Assembly: GCF_007859395.1 (NCBI RefSeq)
Contig: NZ_VOHD01000008.1
Coordinates: 372,001 to 436,000 of the forward strand
DNA: 64,000 nucleotides
Source of the DNA: Planomicrobium sp. CPCC 101110
GTDB lineage: Bacteria > Bacillota > Bacilli > Bacillales_A > Planococcaceae
Direction of reading: 5' to 3'
The position numbers were made by a program, and so were the translations under genes. Below the pieces are notes generated by a model. That model was not told the DNA's origin. It ran no database searches and saw only the letters and a program-made list of their open reading frames with translations. Below, piece after piece: positions 26,374 through 35,240 of this stretch (positions within the stretch are counted from its first letter, which is position 1; each line of letters begins with the position of its first letter).

Positions 26374-27045
26374 TTATTTTGAAACTTTCATGTTGTTCAC
26401 ATAGTCCAGTACTTCAGACAACGTCATGTCGGCCATCGATTCCAGCCTGTGCTCCACATCGCAAAAATCCATCGTATGCGTCACTGGGTTCGGCACGATG
26501 ACACAATTCATCCCCGCCCGTTTTGCCGCCAATGCTCCATTTGCCGAGTCTTCGAATACCAGGCATTCTTCCGGGGTCAAGCCAAGGCATTCGGCTGCCA
26601 GGAAATACAGCGCCGGATCAGGTTTCACATTCTCCACATGGTCTGATGTTTTAATGCATTCAAAATATTCGTAGAGACCAAGTTTCTTGAGGTTAGTCGA
26701 GACCCATTGGAAATTCGAGCTTGATGCCAGGCCGATTTTCAAGCCCTGTTCTTTTGCGGCTTTTAAATAGTCTTCCACTCCCGCCCGCGCTTTTTCCTCT
26801 GCCATTTTCGCATGATACTTCGTGCTGAACTGTTCCCTCAGCACGTCCTGCTCCAATTTCCGTTCAAGCAGCTCTTCCAGGTAGTCGAGAGCCGAAAACC
26901 CGGAATGCGTCCCGATCTCCTGCTGCCAGCGGGCAATCGGAAGCTCAGCGCCGTGTTCAGCAAACATCTCCTGGTAAACTGCATACTGGTTGGTTTCCGT
27001 ATCAAAAATCAATCCGTCAAAATCAAAAATAATGCCTTTGATCAT
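26374..27045 (-). CDS. HAD-superfamily phosphatase (beta-phosphoglucomutase-like)
   Basis: The 223-residue product has HAD motif I DFDGLIFDTE (7-16), motif II in GLASSSNFQW (about 110-119), the Lys in VENVKPDPALYF and motif III VFEDSANG, with a C1-type helical cap. It resembles YhcW-type sugar-phosphate phosphatases or beta-phosphoglucomutases. The start is the ATG at 27045 after GAGGAGGACAAAGAA; the frame is open upstream without a ribosome site. A terminator separates it from frlR, so it is probably not part of the frl transcript. Confidence 0.8.
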   Translation of the reverse strand: MIKGIIFDFDGLIFDTETNQYAVYQEMFAEHGAELPIARWQQEIGTHSGFSALDYLEELLERKLEQDVLREQFSTKYHAKMAEEKARAGVEDYLKAAKEQGLKIGLASSSNFQWVSTNLKKLGLYEYFECIKTSDHVENVKPDPALYFLAAECLGLTPEECLVFEDSANGALAAKRAGMNCVIVPNPVTHTMDFCDVEHRLESMADMTLSEVLDYVNNMKVSK

Positions 27046-27077
27046 TTCTTTGTCCTCCTCTTCTCTCCAGCAAAAAT

Positions 27078-27104
27078 GATAAAAAGCACCCGTATTCAGG
27101 TGCA
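27078..27104 (-). terminator. Terminator after frlR
   Basis: On the minus strand GCACC-TGAATAC-GGGTGC is followed by TTTTTAT. It ends the frl cluster. Confidence 0.6.
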
Positions 27105-27155
27105 CTGAACGAAAGACGGCAAAATCGGCCATCTCCTATGTTCAACTGAAAGAGG

Positions 27156-27899
27156 CTAATCCGTGTAATCCGATTCAATGTAAAACTTCACCCGGTCGCC
27201 CGCCAAGTAATATTTGGAGTAATGGACAGGTTTGCCGCTTTCCCCGTAAATGATTTTTTTGACCAGGATGACCGACGAAGTTTTGCTGACGCCCAAATAG
27301 CGGCAAATTTCACTTGAAGGATGGACATATTCAATTTCTTTCTTCACTTTTGTAAATTTGATTTTATACTTTTCACGGATCAGCTGAAACGTCGAAGCGG
27401 TATTGGTCAACAATGGCTCGATATCCGGATATACGCTCAACGGCAAATAAGCATAGTCGACACTGAACGGGCCTTCTCTGTCTTTTACGACACGCACCAA
27501 TTCCAGAAAACCCGTTTCTTCATTTGAAAAAACTTTCGAGACTTCATGTTCGTCAAGGATGACACGCTTGTACAAAATCTCTTTTTCGATATTGTTTTCT
27601 TCTGTCGAAAGCCCTTCTGTAAACCCTTTCAGGTTCAACAGATGCAAGTCCTTTTTGGAAGCTTTGACAAAAGTCCCTTTGCCTCGGATCACTTCGATAA
27701 ATCCTTCTTCGCCCAGCTCTTTGATGGCTCTGCGAATGGTGATGCGGCTCACCTTGAAAATCTCGCACAACTCCGATTCATTCGGCAATTTGTGCCCGGC
27801 CTTCAAGTTATCATTTTTAACCAGTTCCTTGATGCCGGCTTTTATCTGCTCATACAACAATACAGGACTCTCTGCATTCATACTATTCTGGTTCTTCAT
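27156..27899 (-). CDS. frlR: GntR/HutC-family regulator of the frl cluster
   Basis: The 247-residue protein has a GntR winged helix (about 15-85, LPNESELCEIFKVSRITIRRAIKEL) and a UTRA ligand domain (about 105-240). In B. subtilis the equivalent regulator FrlR sits beside frlBONMD and responds to 6-phosphofructosamine. The start is the ATG at 27899 after AGGAGAG; a frame 45 bases further upstream lacks support. It is the last gene of the cluster. Palindromes upstream of frlB (33080-33101 and 33270-33287) are its probable operators. Confidence 0.85.
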   Translation of the reverse strand: MKNQNSMNAESPVLLYEQIKAGIKELVKNDNLKAGHKLPNESELCEIFKVSRITIRRAIKELGEEGFIEVIRGKGTFVKASKKDLHLLNLKGFTEGLSTEENNIEKEILYKRVILDEHEVSKVFSNEETGFLELVRVVKDREGPFSVDYAYLPLSVYPDIEPLLTNTASTFQLIREKYKIKFTKVKKEIEYVHPSSEICRYLGVSKTSSVILVKKIIYGESGKPVHYSKYYLAGDRVKFYIESDYTD

Positions 27900-27974
27900 A
27901 GCTTCTCTCCTATAGATGCATTTTGTAGGTGCTGTTTTTTTCACTTTACAGGAGGAGAATCTGTTTTACAATTT

Positions 27975-28790
27975 CTAGAAACTTTTCGGATACCCGAAAC
28001 CTCCGTACATCCCGCAAGTAACTTCAGCTGATCTGGTCGCTTTATCAATGGCGGCTTCCGGGCTTTCCCCATTAATATAATTCACTAAAAATCCTCCGAT
28101 CAAACTATCCCCTGCGCCCATTGTATCCACCACTTGAATCGGCTTCAGCTTCTGTTCGAATCGTTCTCCATTGCAGACAAATACGGCAGGCAAGCTTCCT
28201 CTTGTCATCGCGAACACTTCAAAATTGAACGCTTTTACCTGGTCGATAAACTGGTCAAGTTCGTTGTCAGCCAAATCGGCTGCGGAAAAAAAGGCATAAT
28301 TGATATAAGGCGCAATCGATTTTACATAGTCGATTTCCAGCCGGTTCGAAAAATCAAAAGAAACATTGATGGCCTTGGAGAGCTTCGGCAATTCGCTTTC
28401 CATCGATGAATAGCAGCTCACATGGCAAAGGTCGAATTCGGAGATATACTCCAATTCCTCAGGGACCAGCTGCAGCTTCAATTTATGCTGCACCGTATTT
28501 TTGGGTCCTCCGACAAAAACGCGGTCGCCTTCTTCAGTCAGCGACACTTGCGGCTGGCCGCTTAGCCCATCGGCAGTGCGGGAAAACTGGAAATCCACCG
28601 CTTCTTCGTTCAACGCGTATTTGATGTGTTCCGCCTTGTCATCTGTGCCGAAGATTCCGATATAAGCCGCATTTTCAGCGCCATTCTTCTTGGCGTTCAC
28701 GGCAACATTCACGCAATTCCCTCCCGGGTAATACGTTTGTTGATCCAGGTAGCAATCCACTACATTATCTCCAACAGCAATCAATCTCAT
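27975..28790 (-). CDS. frlD: Fructoselysine/fructosamine 6-kinase
   Basis: This 271-residue PfkB-family kinase has the N-terminal GGNCVNVAVNAKK (about 24-36) and the catalytic DTMGAGDSLIGGF (about 225-237, base Asp near 231). FrlD phosphorylates Amadori products such as fructoselysine at C6. It is 15 bases downstream of frlM and accompanies frlB, the deglycase that splits the phosphorylated product into glucose 6-phosphate and an amino acid. The ribosome site GAGGAGGAAAATGGA is strong. Confidence 0.88.
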   Translation of the reverse strand: MRLIAVGDNVVDCYLDQQTYYPGGNCVNVAVNAKKNGAENAAYIGIFGTDDKAEHIKYALNEEAVDFQFSRTADGLSGQPQVSLTEEGDRVFVGGPKNTVQHKLKLQLVPEELEYISEFDLCHVSCYSSMESELPKLSKAINVSFDFSNRLEIDYVKSIAPYINYAFFSAADLADNELDQFIDQVKAFNFEVFAMTRGSLPAVFVCNGERFEQKLKPIQVVDTMGAGDSLIGGFLVNYINGESPEAAIDKATRSAEVTCGMYGGFGYPKSF

Positions 28791-28805
28791 TCCATTTTCC
28801 TCCTC

Positions 28806-29708
28806 TTACCCCTTAACGGACCCTTCTGATAAACCTCTTACTAGGAATTTCTGCAATAATACCAACAAAATCACCATCGGGATCGAAGCGATCACCATTC
28901 CTGACAGCAATACTCCCCAATCTGTTCTAAGGGCGTCTTTGAAATTCATCAAACCTGATGGAATGGTCTTCAGCACTTCCGAATCGATAAATACGGTCGC
29001 AAACAAGAACTCGTTCCAAGCGAAAAATGCGGTCAGCACGACCGTCGTCAAAACGATCGGAATCGACAGCGGAAGATAGATTCGCGCGTAGATGCCGAAT
29101 TCGCTGCACCCATCAATAATAGCAGACTCTTCCAATTCCTTAGGGATACTTAAAAAGAAAGCCCGGATCAAAATGATCGTCAACGGCAATCGAAATGCCA
29201 CATAAGTCAAAATCAATGCCCAGCGCGTATTGATAAGATCGAGCCAAGTCAAAATTTCAAACAAAGGAATAAGCGCAACCTGGGGGTTCATCATGATTCC
29301 GCCGATTATGAAAATCAGCGCCGCATCGATCCATTTTGAGCGGTATCTTGAGAGCGTAAAAGCCGCCATGGAGCCGATCAGCACCACCAAGGCGATGGTC
29401 GCCAGCGTCACCACCACACTATTGAAAAAGTAACTTGAAATCCCCATGGACCAAGCAGTGGCATAGTTTTCAAAATGCCAGACCGATGGGAGCCCCCACA
29501 CATTGTTGTAAATTTCGTCATAGCTTTTAAAAGAAGAAACCACCATCCAAAACAGCGGATAAAGAATCAGAAAGGCAAACAGCAGCAATCCGAGAAGAAC
29601 CGTGTACTTCGAGAGGCCGGCAGTCAAGTTCAACTTCGCTTTAGCGCGCGGTTTGCTGGCAGTCCGATCCCGTTCCAAAAACTCTTCTTTGATATCCGTT
29701 TTGACCAT
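28806..29708 (-). CDS. frlM: ABC permease of the fructosamine importer (MalG-like)
   Basis: The product of about 300 residues has a long basic cytoplasmic N-terminus, six membrane spans and the EAA loop EESAIIDGCSEFGIYARIYLP. It ends LSEGSVKG. I use the ATG at 29708, two bases beyond the frlN stop with AGGAAAGG upstream; an ATG at 29717 overlapping frlN is possible. It works with frlO and frlN. Confidence 0.87.
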   Translation of the reverse strand: MVKTDIKEEFLERDRTASKPRAKAKLNLTAGLSKYTVLLGLLLFAFLILYPLFWMVVSSFKSYDEIYNNVWGLPSVWHFENYATAWSMGISSYFFNSVVVTLATIALVVLIGSMAAFTLSRYRSKWIDAALIFIIGGIMMNPQVALIPLFEILTWLDLINTRWALILTYVAFRLPLTIILIRAFFLSIPKELEESAIIDGCSEFGIYARIYLPLSIPIVLTTVVLTAFFAWNEFLFATVFIDSEVLKTIPSGLMNFKDALRTDWGVLLSGMVIASIPMVILLVLLQKFLVRGLSEGSVKG

Positions 29709-29709
29709 C

Positions 29710-30594
29710 CTAATCATCCTTTCCTGTTCCGGAAACCCTTATTTGAATCAATGCGAAAATGGCAGACAAGACAAAGATCAATGTGGCAATTGCTGAAGCA
29801 TAACCCATATTGTCTTTCCCGAACCCTTGCTCATACATCAGCACCGACAGGGTCGTCGAACTGAATCCTGGCCCTCCGCCAGTCAATATGAACGGTTCGT
29901 TGAATACAAGGATCGAGCCTGTTACTGTGATCAGGACGTTTACAAACATGGTTTCTTTCACTTGGGGAACTGTAATGTTGAAAAACTTCCGGATCTTGCC
30001 GGCCCCATCTATATCAGCTGCCTCGTACAATTCTTTAGGAATTTTTTGGATCGCTACGATGAACAGCATGGTGATGAATCCGATGCTTTGCCATTGGGAC
30101 ATGGCAATGACGGCGTAGATTGCTGTGGTAGCATTTCCTAACCAAGGGACAGCCAGATTTTCCAATCCAATCAATTCTAGGAAACTATTCAAAAGACCCA
30201 TTTGCGGGTTGTAGACAAACGTGAACAACAAAGCGATAACGGAAATGGAAATCATTACGGGCATAAAGTAAATCACGCGCAAAGCAGGCGCTATTCGCCT
30301 AAAAACCTTATCTTCCAAAATCGTCGCAAGGATCAGCGCGAAAAACACTTGGAACAAAACGGAGATGACAGCGTATTTCACGTTATTGATGAACGCCGCC
30401 ATAATCACTTTATCCTGGATCAACTGTTGAAATGAAGCGAAGCCGACAAACTCCTTTGTCGGGGAAAAGACACTAAATTCGAAAAAACTGTTGTACAGAT
30501 TCTGGACCAGCGGAAAGTAGATGAAGATGCTTAAAAACAACAAACTCGGCAACAGGAACAGGGTTGGAATAAGCGGGATTTTTCTGGCGATCAT
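29710..30594 (-). CDS. frlN: ABC permease of the fructosamine importer (MalF-like)
   Basis: The 294-residue permease has six membrane spans and the EAA loop ELYEAADIDGAGKIRKFFNITVP, plus the family segment GGPGFSSTTLSVLMYEQGF. The start is the ATG at 30594 after AGAAGGTG; earlier in-frame ATGs lack spacing. It lies between frlO and frlM, matching the frlONM order of B. subtilis. Confidence 0.87.
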   Translation of the reverse strand: MIARKIPLIPTLFLLPSLLFLSIFIYFPLVQNLYNSFFEFSVFSPTKEFVGFASFQQLIQDKVIMAAFINNVKYAVISVLFQVFFALILATILEDKVFRRIAPALRVIYFMPVMISISVIALLFTFVYNPQMGLLNSFLELIGLENLAVPWLGNATTAIYAVIAMSQWQSIGFITMLFIVAIQKIPKELYEAADIDGAGKIRKFFNITVPQVKETMFVNVLITVTGSILVFNEPFILTGGGPGFSSTTLSVLMYEQGFGKDNMGYASAIATLIFVLSAIFALIQIRVSGTGKDD

Positions 30595-30665
30595 ACATAC
30601 ACCTTCTCTCATTATAATAAGTCCTAACATTCCAGGAACATTAGGACTTATTTAATTTTTGCGTT

Positions 30666-31943
30666 TTATTCTCTAAGGCTTTGGGCTTCTTGCTGGACTG
30701 TTTTCATAATGTCTTGTGGAGTGGATTGGCCGGTAGCCAGTTCCTGGCCGCCGCGCATAAACACATCCGCAATGTTGATGTTGACCGCGTTGTCAAACCA
30801 TGGAGCCGTTGAAGTGGCATTGGTCACCAGCTCATAAGCTTCCTGGCTTGTTGCATTGACATTGTCCGGAGTCACCGCTCCTTTGACTGCATTCAATTGG
30901 CCATCCGTTTTCGTGAACTCGGCAGCCGTTTCTTCAGAAGTCAGGAATTTCAAGAAGTCGATTGTTTCTTTCGGCGCTGTTTTGCTGACCATCCAGCCTT
31001 CAGGGGCGCCTGTCAATGCTGTCGGATCGCCCTTGCCATCCCCAACAGCCGGGAAGTCGAAGAACCCGATTTCAACATTGCCTGCTTCTTCCACCATCTT
31101 GATCTCCGCGAACTGCATGTACAGGACCGGCACTTCGCCAGCAGCGAACATATTGCGGGCTGCTTCATGGTCCATCGCTGTCGAAACGTCTCCCATATAA
31201 GCCGTCAATTGCTTGAAGATTTCCAAGCCTTTGATATAGCCAGGGTCTGTGAACTCCCCTGTTTCCGCCTTATAGTCTTTTTCCAGTACAGCCGGATCGA
31301 CAACCCGTTCAAAAATAGTGCCAAGATAGTGGGAAATGGCCCACGTATCAGTCAAACCTTCAACTAGCGGCTGTTCATAGCCTGCTTGCTTCAAAGAATC
31401 GAGCGCCGAGATAAATTCGTCGTATGTTTTCGGAACAGCGATATTGTTTTCTTCAAAAATGGCTTTGTTGTAGAAAAACGCTTTTCCGTCTACCGTGAAC
31501 GGAACACCGTAAGTTTCATCGTCGAACTTGAAACCGTCATACTGTGATTCGATGATGCTTGATGACCATTCCTTATCTTCATTAAGAACATCATTCAGCG
31601 GCATGATTTTTTCCGATGACACCAGGTTTTCAGCAAACGAGTAGGACCATGAAGAGAAAATGTCCGGCAGGTCATCGCTGGAAACCAGAACTTTGATTTT
31701 TTCTTTGTATGAATCGTTCAATACCGAGTTGACATTGATATGGACGTCAGGGTTGGCTTCCATATACTCTTTGATTTTTTCATCGTAGAAAGACTTGCGA
31801 GGCTCGTTTGGCCATCTGTGGAAAAAGTCGATGACGACTTTTCCGTCTTCAGTGGCGGCGGTAGTTTCATCACTGGAATTACATGCAGACAAAACTGAAC
31901 TGAGGAGAAGCAAAAAGATTGAGAACAACAGCATCTTCTTCAT
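30666..31943 (-). CDS. frlO: Fructosamine-binding lipoprotein of the ABC importer
   Basis: The 425-residue family 1 binding protein has a signal peptide with lipobox LSAC (Cys at about 21). The mature part begins VVIDFFHRWPNEPRKSFYD and has the usual two-lobe layout. AAGGGGG precedes the ATG. It is the second gene of frlBONMD, 68 bases after frlB. Like the xyl importer, its operon encodes no ATPase. The ligand is inferred from the frlB and frlD neighbours. Confidence 0.87.
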   Translation of the reverse strand: MKKMLLFSIFLLLLSSVLSACNSSDETTAATEDGKVVIDFFHRWPNEPRKSFYDEKIKEYMEANPDVHINVNSVLNDSYKEKIKVLVSSDDLPDIFSSWSYSFAENLVSSEKIMPLNDVLNEDKEWSSSIIESQYDGFKFDDETYGVPFTVDGKAFFYNKAIFEENNIAVPKTYDEFISALDSLKQAGYEQPLVEGLTDTWAISHYLGTIFERVVDPAVLEKDYKAETGEFTDPGYIKGLEIFKQLTAYMGDVSTAMDHEAARNMFAAGEVPVLYMQFAEIKMVEEAGNVEIGFFDFPAVGDGKGDPTALTGAPEGWMVSKTAPKETIDFLKFLTSEETAAEFTKTDGQLNAVKGAVTPDNVNATSQEAYELVTNATSTAPWFDNAVNINIADVFMRGGQELATGQSTPQDIMKTVQQEAQSLRE

Positions 31944-32011
31944 TTCAAGACCCCCTTCAAATGGTGTAGCATTTGTTTTTCGGAAAGAAAGTATGCAGAA
32001 AATCTACATAC

Positions 32012-33061
32012 TTAATATTCCATTTTCCACATATATCTTCTGACGGACAACGGGTGGCCAGTGTGTTCTGCTAAACCGTCTGCATACAATCGCAAAACGA
32101 AACCTGTCAAAGCCGGACCAAAGTATTCCTTCAAATCTTCATCGATTCCCTCATAGTTCAAAGTCGCGATGTCCACCACTTCCACTTTGTCGCTGAACTT
32201 CTGGACAAAATCGATTGCGCGCTGATCAAGCGGACGGCTGGAACCTTCGCCTTTCACGACCAGGAACGGAACATCGTAATCCGTGATTTCGAATGGTCCA
32301 TGGAAGAATTCGCCTGAATGGATCGCGTTCGAATGGATCCACAGCATTTCCATCAGCAAGCAGCTTGTGAACGAATACGCGTGGTGGATGTAAGCCCCGC
32401 TCGCCATTGTATAGATGATTTTGTCGCGTTTGTATTTTTTGCCGAATTCGTTTGCAGCTTCTGAAAACTGGTCAACGTTTTTCTGGATCAAGTTTCCAAG
32501 GTTCGGAAGCTGATTGACAACACGCTTGTATTTTTCGTTAGGAGCCAATGCATTCAATAGTTCGAAGAGCAGCGTATAGAACATGCCAGCTTCGCCATCG
32601 ATAGCATCTGAGCCGTCTTTATAGTTATAGTGAACAAGATATTCTGCAGCTTGGGCAAGCGGAGATTCCGCCTCCATGGAAATCGCTACAGTCAAGGCAC
32701 CCTTCGCTTTCGCAAAGCTTGCAGCTTCCACAGTTTCCGGAGTCGTTCCTGAGTGGGAGCGCAAAATCACTAAGCTGTTCTCACCAAGTGATTTAGGATC
32801 GCGGTGGATGAACTCATTAGAAGTATATACAAAGCTTGGAGTTTCAATTTCTTTGCTTAAGAAGTACTCGCCAAATGATAATGAAGCCATTGAACCGCCG
32901 CATGCCACAAAGTATACATTCTCGATATTCTTTGCATTAACTGCATCGACCACAGCGGCAATCTGAGCTGCATGTTCCGGCTTCATCTCTACTCCTTGAA
33001 CGCTTTTCGTCTCTGTTGCGCCCACTACGTCTTCGATTAATGTTCCTTGATCTTGTTTCAT
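32012..33061 (-). CDS. frlB: Fructosamine 6-phosphate deglycase (SIS family)
   Basis: The 349-residue double SIS-domain protein has CGGSMASLSFGEYF (about 53-66), RSHSGTTPETVEAASFAK (about 99-116) and WIHSNAIHSGEFFHGPFEIT near 240-259, typical of the GlmS-isomerase/FrlB family. FrlB cleaves fructoselysine-type 6-phosphates to glucose 6-phosphate and free amine. The start is the ATG at 33061 after GGAGGTG; the longer open frame runs into the promoter palindromes. It is the first gene of the frl operon. Confidence 0.88.
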   Translation of the reverse strand: MKQDQGTLIEDVVGATETKSVQGVEMKPEHAAQIAAVVDAVNAKNIENVYFVACGGSMASLSFGEYFLSKEIETPSFVYTSNEFIHRDPKSLGENSLVILRSHSGTTPETVEAASFAKAKGALTVAISMEAESPLAQAAEYLVHYNYKDGSDAIDGEAGMFYTLLFELLNALAPNEKYKRVVNQLPNLGNLIQKNVDQFSEAANEFGKKYKRDKIIYTMASGAYIHHAYSFTSCLLMEMLWIHSNAIHSGEFFHGPFEITDYDVPFLVVKGEGSSRPLDQRAIDFVQKFSDKVEVVDIATLNYEGIDEDLKEYFGPALTGFVLRLYADGLAEHTGHPLSVRRYMWKMEY

Positions 33062-33079
33062 TCCGACACCTCCATTATT

Positions 33080-33101
33080 TATAACGTCATATGACGTTAT
33101 A
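33080..33101. promoter_or_regulatory. Perfect 22-bp palindrome, FrlR operator candidate A
   Basis: The arms are TATAACGTCAT, inverted and directly abutting. It lies between the frlB -10 box and its ribosome site, overlapping the expected transcription start. The half-site recurs at 33270-33287. The size fits a GntR-family dimer. Confidence 0.7.
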
Positions 33102-33109
33102 TTAATTGT

Positions 33110-33139
33110 ATTATATGTCTGACTATTTGAAATAGTCAA
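33110..33139 (-). promoter_or_regulatory. Promoter of frlBONMDR
   Basis: The minus strand has TTGACT (33134-33139), an 18-base spacer and TATAAT (33110-33115). A 19-base perfect dyad (33120-33138) fills the spacer. Confidence 0.75.
33120..33138. promoter_or_regulatory. Second dyad within the frl promoter
   Basis: TGACTATTT and AAATAGTCA are perfect 9-base arms about one central base, between and overlapping the -35 and -10 boxes. The sequence is unrelated to palindrome A, so a second regulator, or an incidental dyad, must be considered. Confidence 0.5.
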
Positions 33140-33269
33140 TACATTTCCGGATAATTAATTTCAAAAGTTTAAAAACCTTGTTATATCAAGGTTTTTTCTA
33201 AGGCTACAAAGTTTATGCCGGAGTCCAAGAACGCCAAAAACCCCATTCCAGCAGATAATATGCCTGGCG

Positions 33270-33287
33270 ATGAGGTTATAACGTCAT
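33270..33287. promoter_or_regulatory. FrlR operator candidate B
   Basis: ATGAGGTTATAACGTCAT is an 18-base palindrome with one mismatch, built from the same TATAACGTCAT half as candidate A, about 185 bases upstream. Looping between A and B is possible. Confidence 0.5.
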
Positions 33288-33323
33288 CATAATATCAGCG
33301 GCTTCTAACAAAACCTTTTCTCG

Positions 33324-33407
33324 TCCTTACATGAACTTTTCCGTTCTCTCTATAAAGTTTTCAGCTTTTTACATGAACTTTTGAAATCCTTATATGACGC
33401 AGCTGAT
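33324..33407. repeat. Four-unit degenerate tandem repeat, 21-bp period
   Basis: Aligned positions 33330, 33351, 33372 and 33393 are exactly 21 bases apart. Units 1 and 3 contain TTACATGAACTTTT, the same core as the array at 12118-12243. Units 2 and 4 are diverged. Confidence 0.85.
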
Positions 33408-33453
33408 TTCCATTCTGTTGGACGCTTTTACTCCACACAGCTAGTTCTCAAAA

Positions 33454-33494
33454 ATAAAAAACGCAATCCTTGTACCAGCAAGGATTGCGTTTCT
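33454..33494 (-). terminator. Terminator after the DUF1456 gene
   Basis: AACGCAATCCTTG / CAAGGATTGCGTT stem with a six-base loop, followed on the minus strand by TTTTTATTTTTG, 12 bases beyond the stop. Confidence 0.8.
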
Positions 33495-33505
33495 CATTCA
33501 CTTAT

Positions 33506-34021
33506 TCATTTCCGGTATTTCATCGCCAACCCTTTTAAGAAGTTCCGCGCATACCGGTCGCCGCAGTTGCTGTAATTTTTGTGCCCTTGCTTCCGCAGCA
33601 TCGCAGTCATCTCGCTTTTCGTGACCGTCACTCCGGCAAGCTGCAGGATTTCCAGCATGTCCTCGCTCGTCAGCTGCAGCGCGATTTTCACTTTCTTCAG
33701 CAACAGGTTTTTGGACGGCTCATTGGTCAATGGCGGCATCGCCGGCTGGCCTGGCTTCGGCTCTTGTCGGCCGCGCTTGAAAATGATCAACCCATTCAAA
33801 AACGACTCGAACATCGCATTATCCGCTTTGATGTGATCTTCGTTTTCTTTTTCATCCCAAATGCCATCGGCTTCATCATCGCTGTCCGGTGATTTTGTCA
33901 GCACCTTCAGCACTTCCTCTTTTGTCAGCTCGATGCCTCCGAGTTTGAAGATTTCTACCATGTCGTTGTTTTTTATGTCGAGTGCATACCGCAATCTGAT
34001 CAATAAATCGTTATTGTCCAT
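33506..34021 (-). CDS. DUF1456 family protein (YehS-like)
   Basis: The 171-residue protein consists of two copies of one domain: DLLIRLRYALDIKNNDMVEIFKLGGIELTKEEV (about 5-37) and LLLKKVKIALQLTSEDMLEILQLAGVTVTKSEM (about 105-137), the signature of DUF1456. The C-terminus has the NYSNCGDRYARNFLKGLAMKYR block. Function in the family is not established. It is monocistronic. Confidence 0.85.
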   Translation of the reverse strand: MDNNDLLIRLRYALDIKNNDMVEIFKLGGIELTKEEVLKVLTKSPDSDDEADGIWDEKENEDHIKADNAMFESFLNGLIIFKRGRQEPKPGQPAMPPLTNEPSKNLLLKKVKIALQLTSEDMLEILQLAGVTVTKSEMTAMLRKQGHKNYSNCGDRYARNFLKGLAMKYRK

Positions 34022-34208
34022 TGGTGGACCTCCTGTTGTACTTCGTTATATGTGACAATTATTCATCCCTTATAATAGCATATATGAAAAAAATTATTCT
34101 TGGACTGAAACAGGCATTGATCTTCATCGTGTAGAATAAATCAACTATCGGAAAAATAAACTGGAAATACACCTTTATTTTCCCGAAAAGAACAAAGGGG
34201 GATTTCTT

Positions 34209-35150
34209 GTGGAAGAAAAAGTGCATCCGGATTTAAAAGCTATGTTCTCGGTCTTGCCAGCAGCACCTCTTACTCCTGAAAGTTTGGCGATGGTACGAAG
34301 CTCACTCAATGAAATCGTTTTAGCCAACCCACCACAACACGACTCTGTTGCAACCATAGATAAATTGGTGCCGGGACCGCCCGGCGCTCCAGAAGTCCGC
34401 ATTAGAATTTATGAGCCGCTCGCAAAACACGAAGGGATGCCCGGGCTGTTATGGATCCACGGCGGCGGCTACATAATCGGCATTCCCGAGATGGATGATG
34501 CCTTATGCCAGCGTTTTGTACTTGAAGCCAATTGTGTTGTCGTTTCTGTCGATTACCGCCTTGCGCCTGAAACGCCATTCCCTGGACCCGTCGAAGATTG
34601 CTATGCGGCTTTGAAATGGTTTGCCGGACATGCCAAAGAACTGGGCGTTGATGCTTCCCGCATCGCTGTGGCCGGTGCCAGTGCCGGCGGCGGGTTGACT
34701 GCGGCGGTCTCGCTATTGGCCAGAGACCGAAAAGGTCCGGATATTTCTTTCCAGATGCCGCTTTATCCGATGATTGATGACCGGTTCATCACAAAATCAA
34801 GCCATGAATTTTCCGACGAACGGGTCTGGAACAAAGAAAAAAACATCCACGGCTGGTCAGCGTATCTCGGTTCCGATTACGGCGGAGAAGTTTCGCCATT
34901 TGCAGCGCCCGCCCGCGCGAAATCTTTCGAGGATCTACCTCCCACTTACACTTGTGTCGGCGATTTGGACCCTTTCCGCGATGAAACCTTGGAATACGTA
35001 ACAAAACTGTCCCAGGCCGGTGTCCCGACGGAATTCCATCTCTACCCAGGGTGTTTCCATGGGTTCGATATGCTGGTGCCTGATGCCGGAATCAGCCAGC
35101 ACGCTGCTGCGCAGTATGTTGATGCTGTAAGGCGCGCTTTCCAAAAATAA
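34209..35150 (+). CDS. Alpha/beta hydrolase, hormone-sensitive lipase family esterase
   Basis: The 313-residue family IV esterase has the oxyanion motif HGGGY (about 80-84), the nucleophile elbow GASAGGG (about 156-162), the acid Asp in CVGDLDPFRDE (about 250) and the catalytic His in GCFHGFD (about 280). It has no signal peptide. The start is GTG at 34209, eight bases after AAAGGGG. It probably hydrolyses short-chain esters such as acetylated sugars or xenobiotics; the substrate is unknown. It is monocistronic. Confidence 0.88.
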   Translation: MEEKVHPDLKAMFSVLPAAPLTPESLAMVRSSLNEIVLANPPQHDSVATIDKLVPGPPGAPEVRIRIYEPLAKHEGMPGLLWIHGGGYIIGIPEMDDALCQRFVLEANCVVVSVDYRLAPETPFPGPVEDCYAALKWFAGHAKELGVDASRIAVAGASAGGGLTAAVSLLARDRKGPDISFQMPLYPMIDDRFITKSSHEFSDERVWNKEKNIHGWSAYLGSDYGGEVSPFAAPARAKSFEDLPPTYTCVGDLDPFRDETLEYVTKLSQAGVPTEFHLYPGCFHGFDMLVPDAGISQHAAAQYVDAVRRAFQK

Positions 35151-35195
35151 GAAAGCACTTCATCGGCCGTTGGAACCGGTGAAGTGCTTTCCTTT
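35151..35195. terminator. Bidirectional terminator between the esterase and licT genes
   Basis: GAAAGCACTTCA / TGAAGTGCTTTC stem with an inner CGG/CCG pairing; CTTT follows on the plus strand and TTATTTTT on the minus strand. It ends both convergent genes. Confidence 0.85.
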
Positions 35196-35240
35196 ATTGA
35201 TGCCGGGATATCTGGCGTAAAAATCAACTTTGTGCGTATC

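Larger units (their letters stand above)
33062..33505. other. 444-bp regulatory and repeat-bearing interval upstream of frlB
   Basis: From frlB outward it holds operator palindrome A, the promoter with a second dyad, a small hairpin (AAAAACCTTG / CAAGGTTTTT, 33171-33197), operator-like palindrome B, a four-unit 21-bp repeat array and the terminator of the DUF1456 gene. No coding frame is supported. Confidence 0.7.

Noticed and set aside
33171..33197. Hairpin AAAAACCTTG/CAAGGTTTTT as a functional terminator
   Set aside because: No gene ends just before it on either strand: the plus strand has none and the minus-strand DUF1456 gene already has a strong terminator. Noted within the interval entry only.
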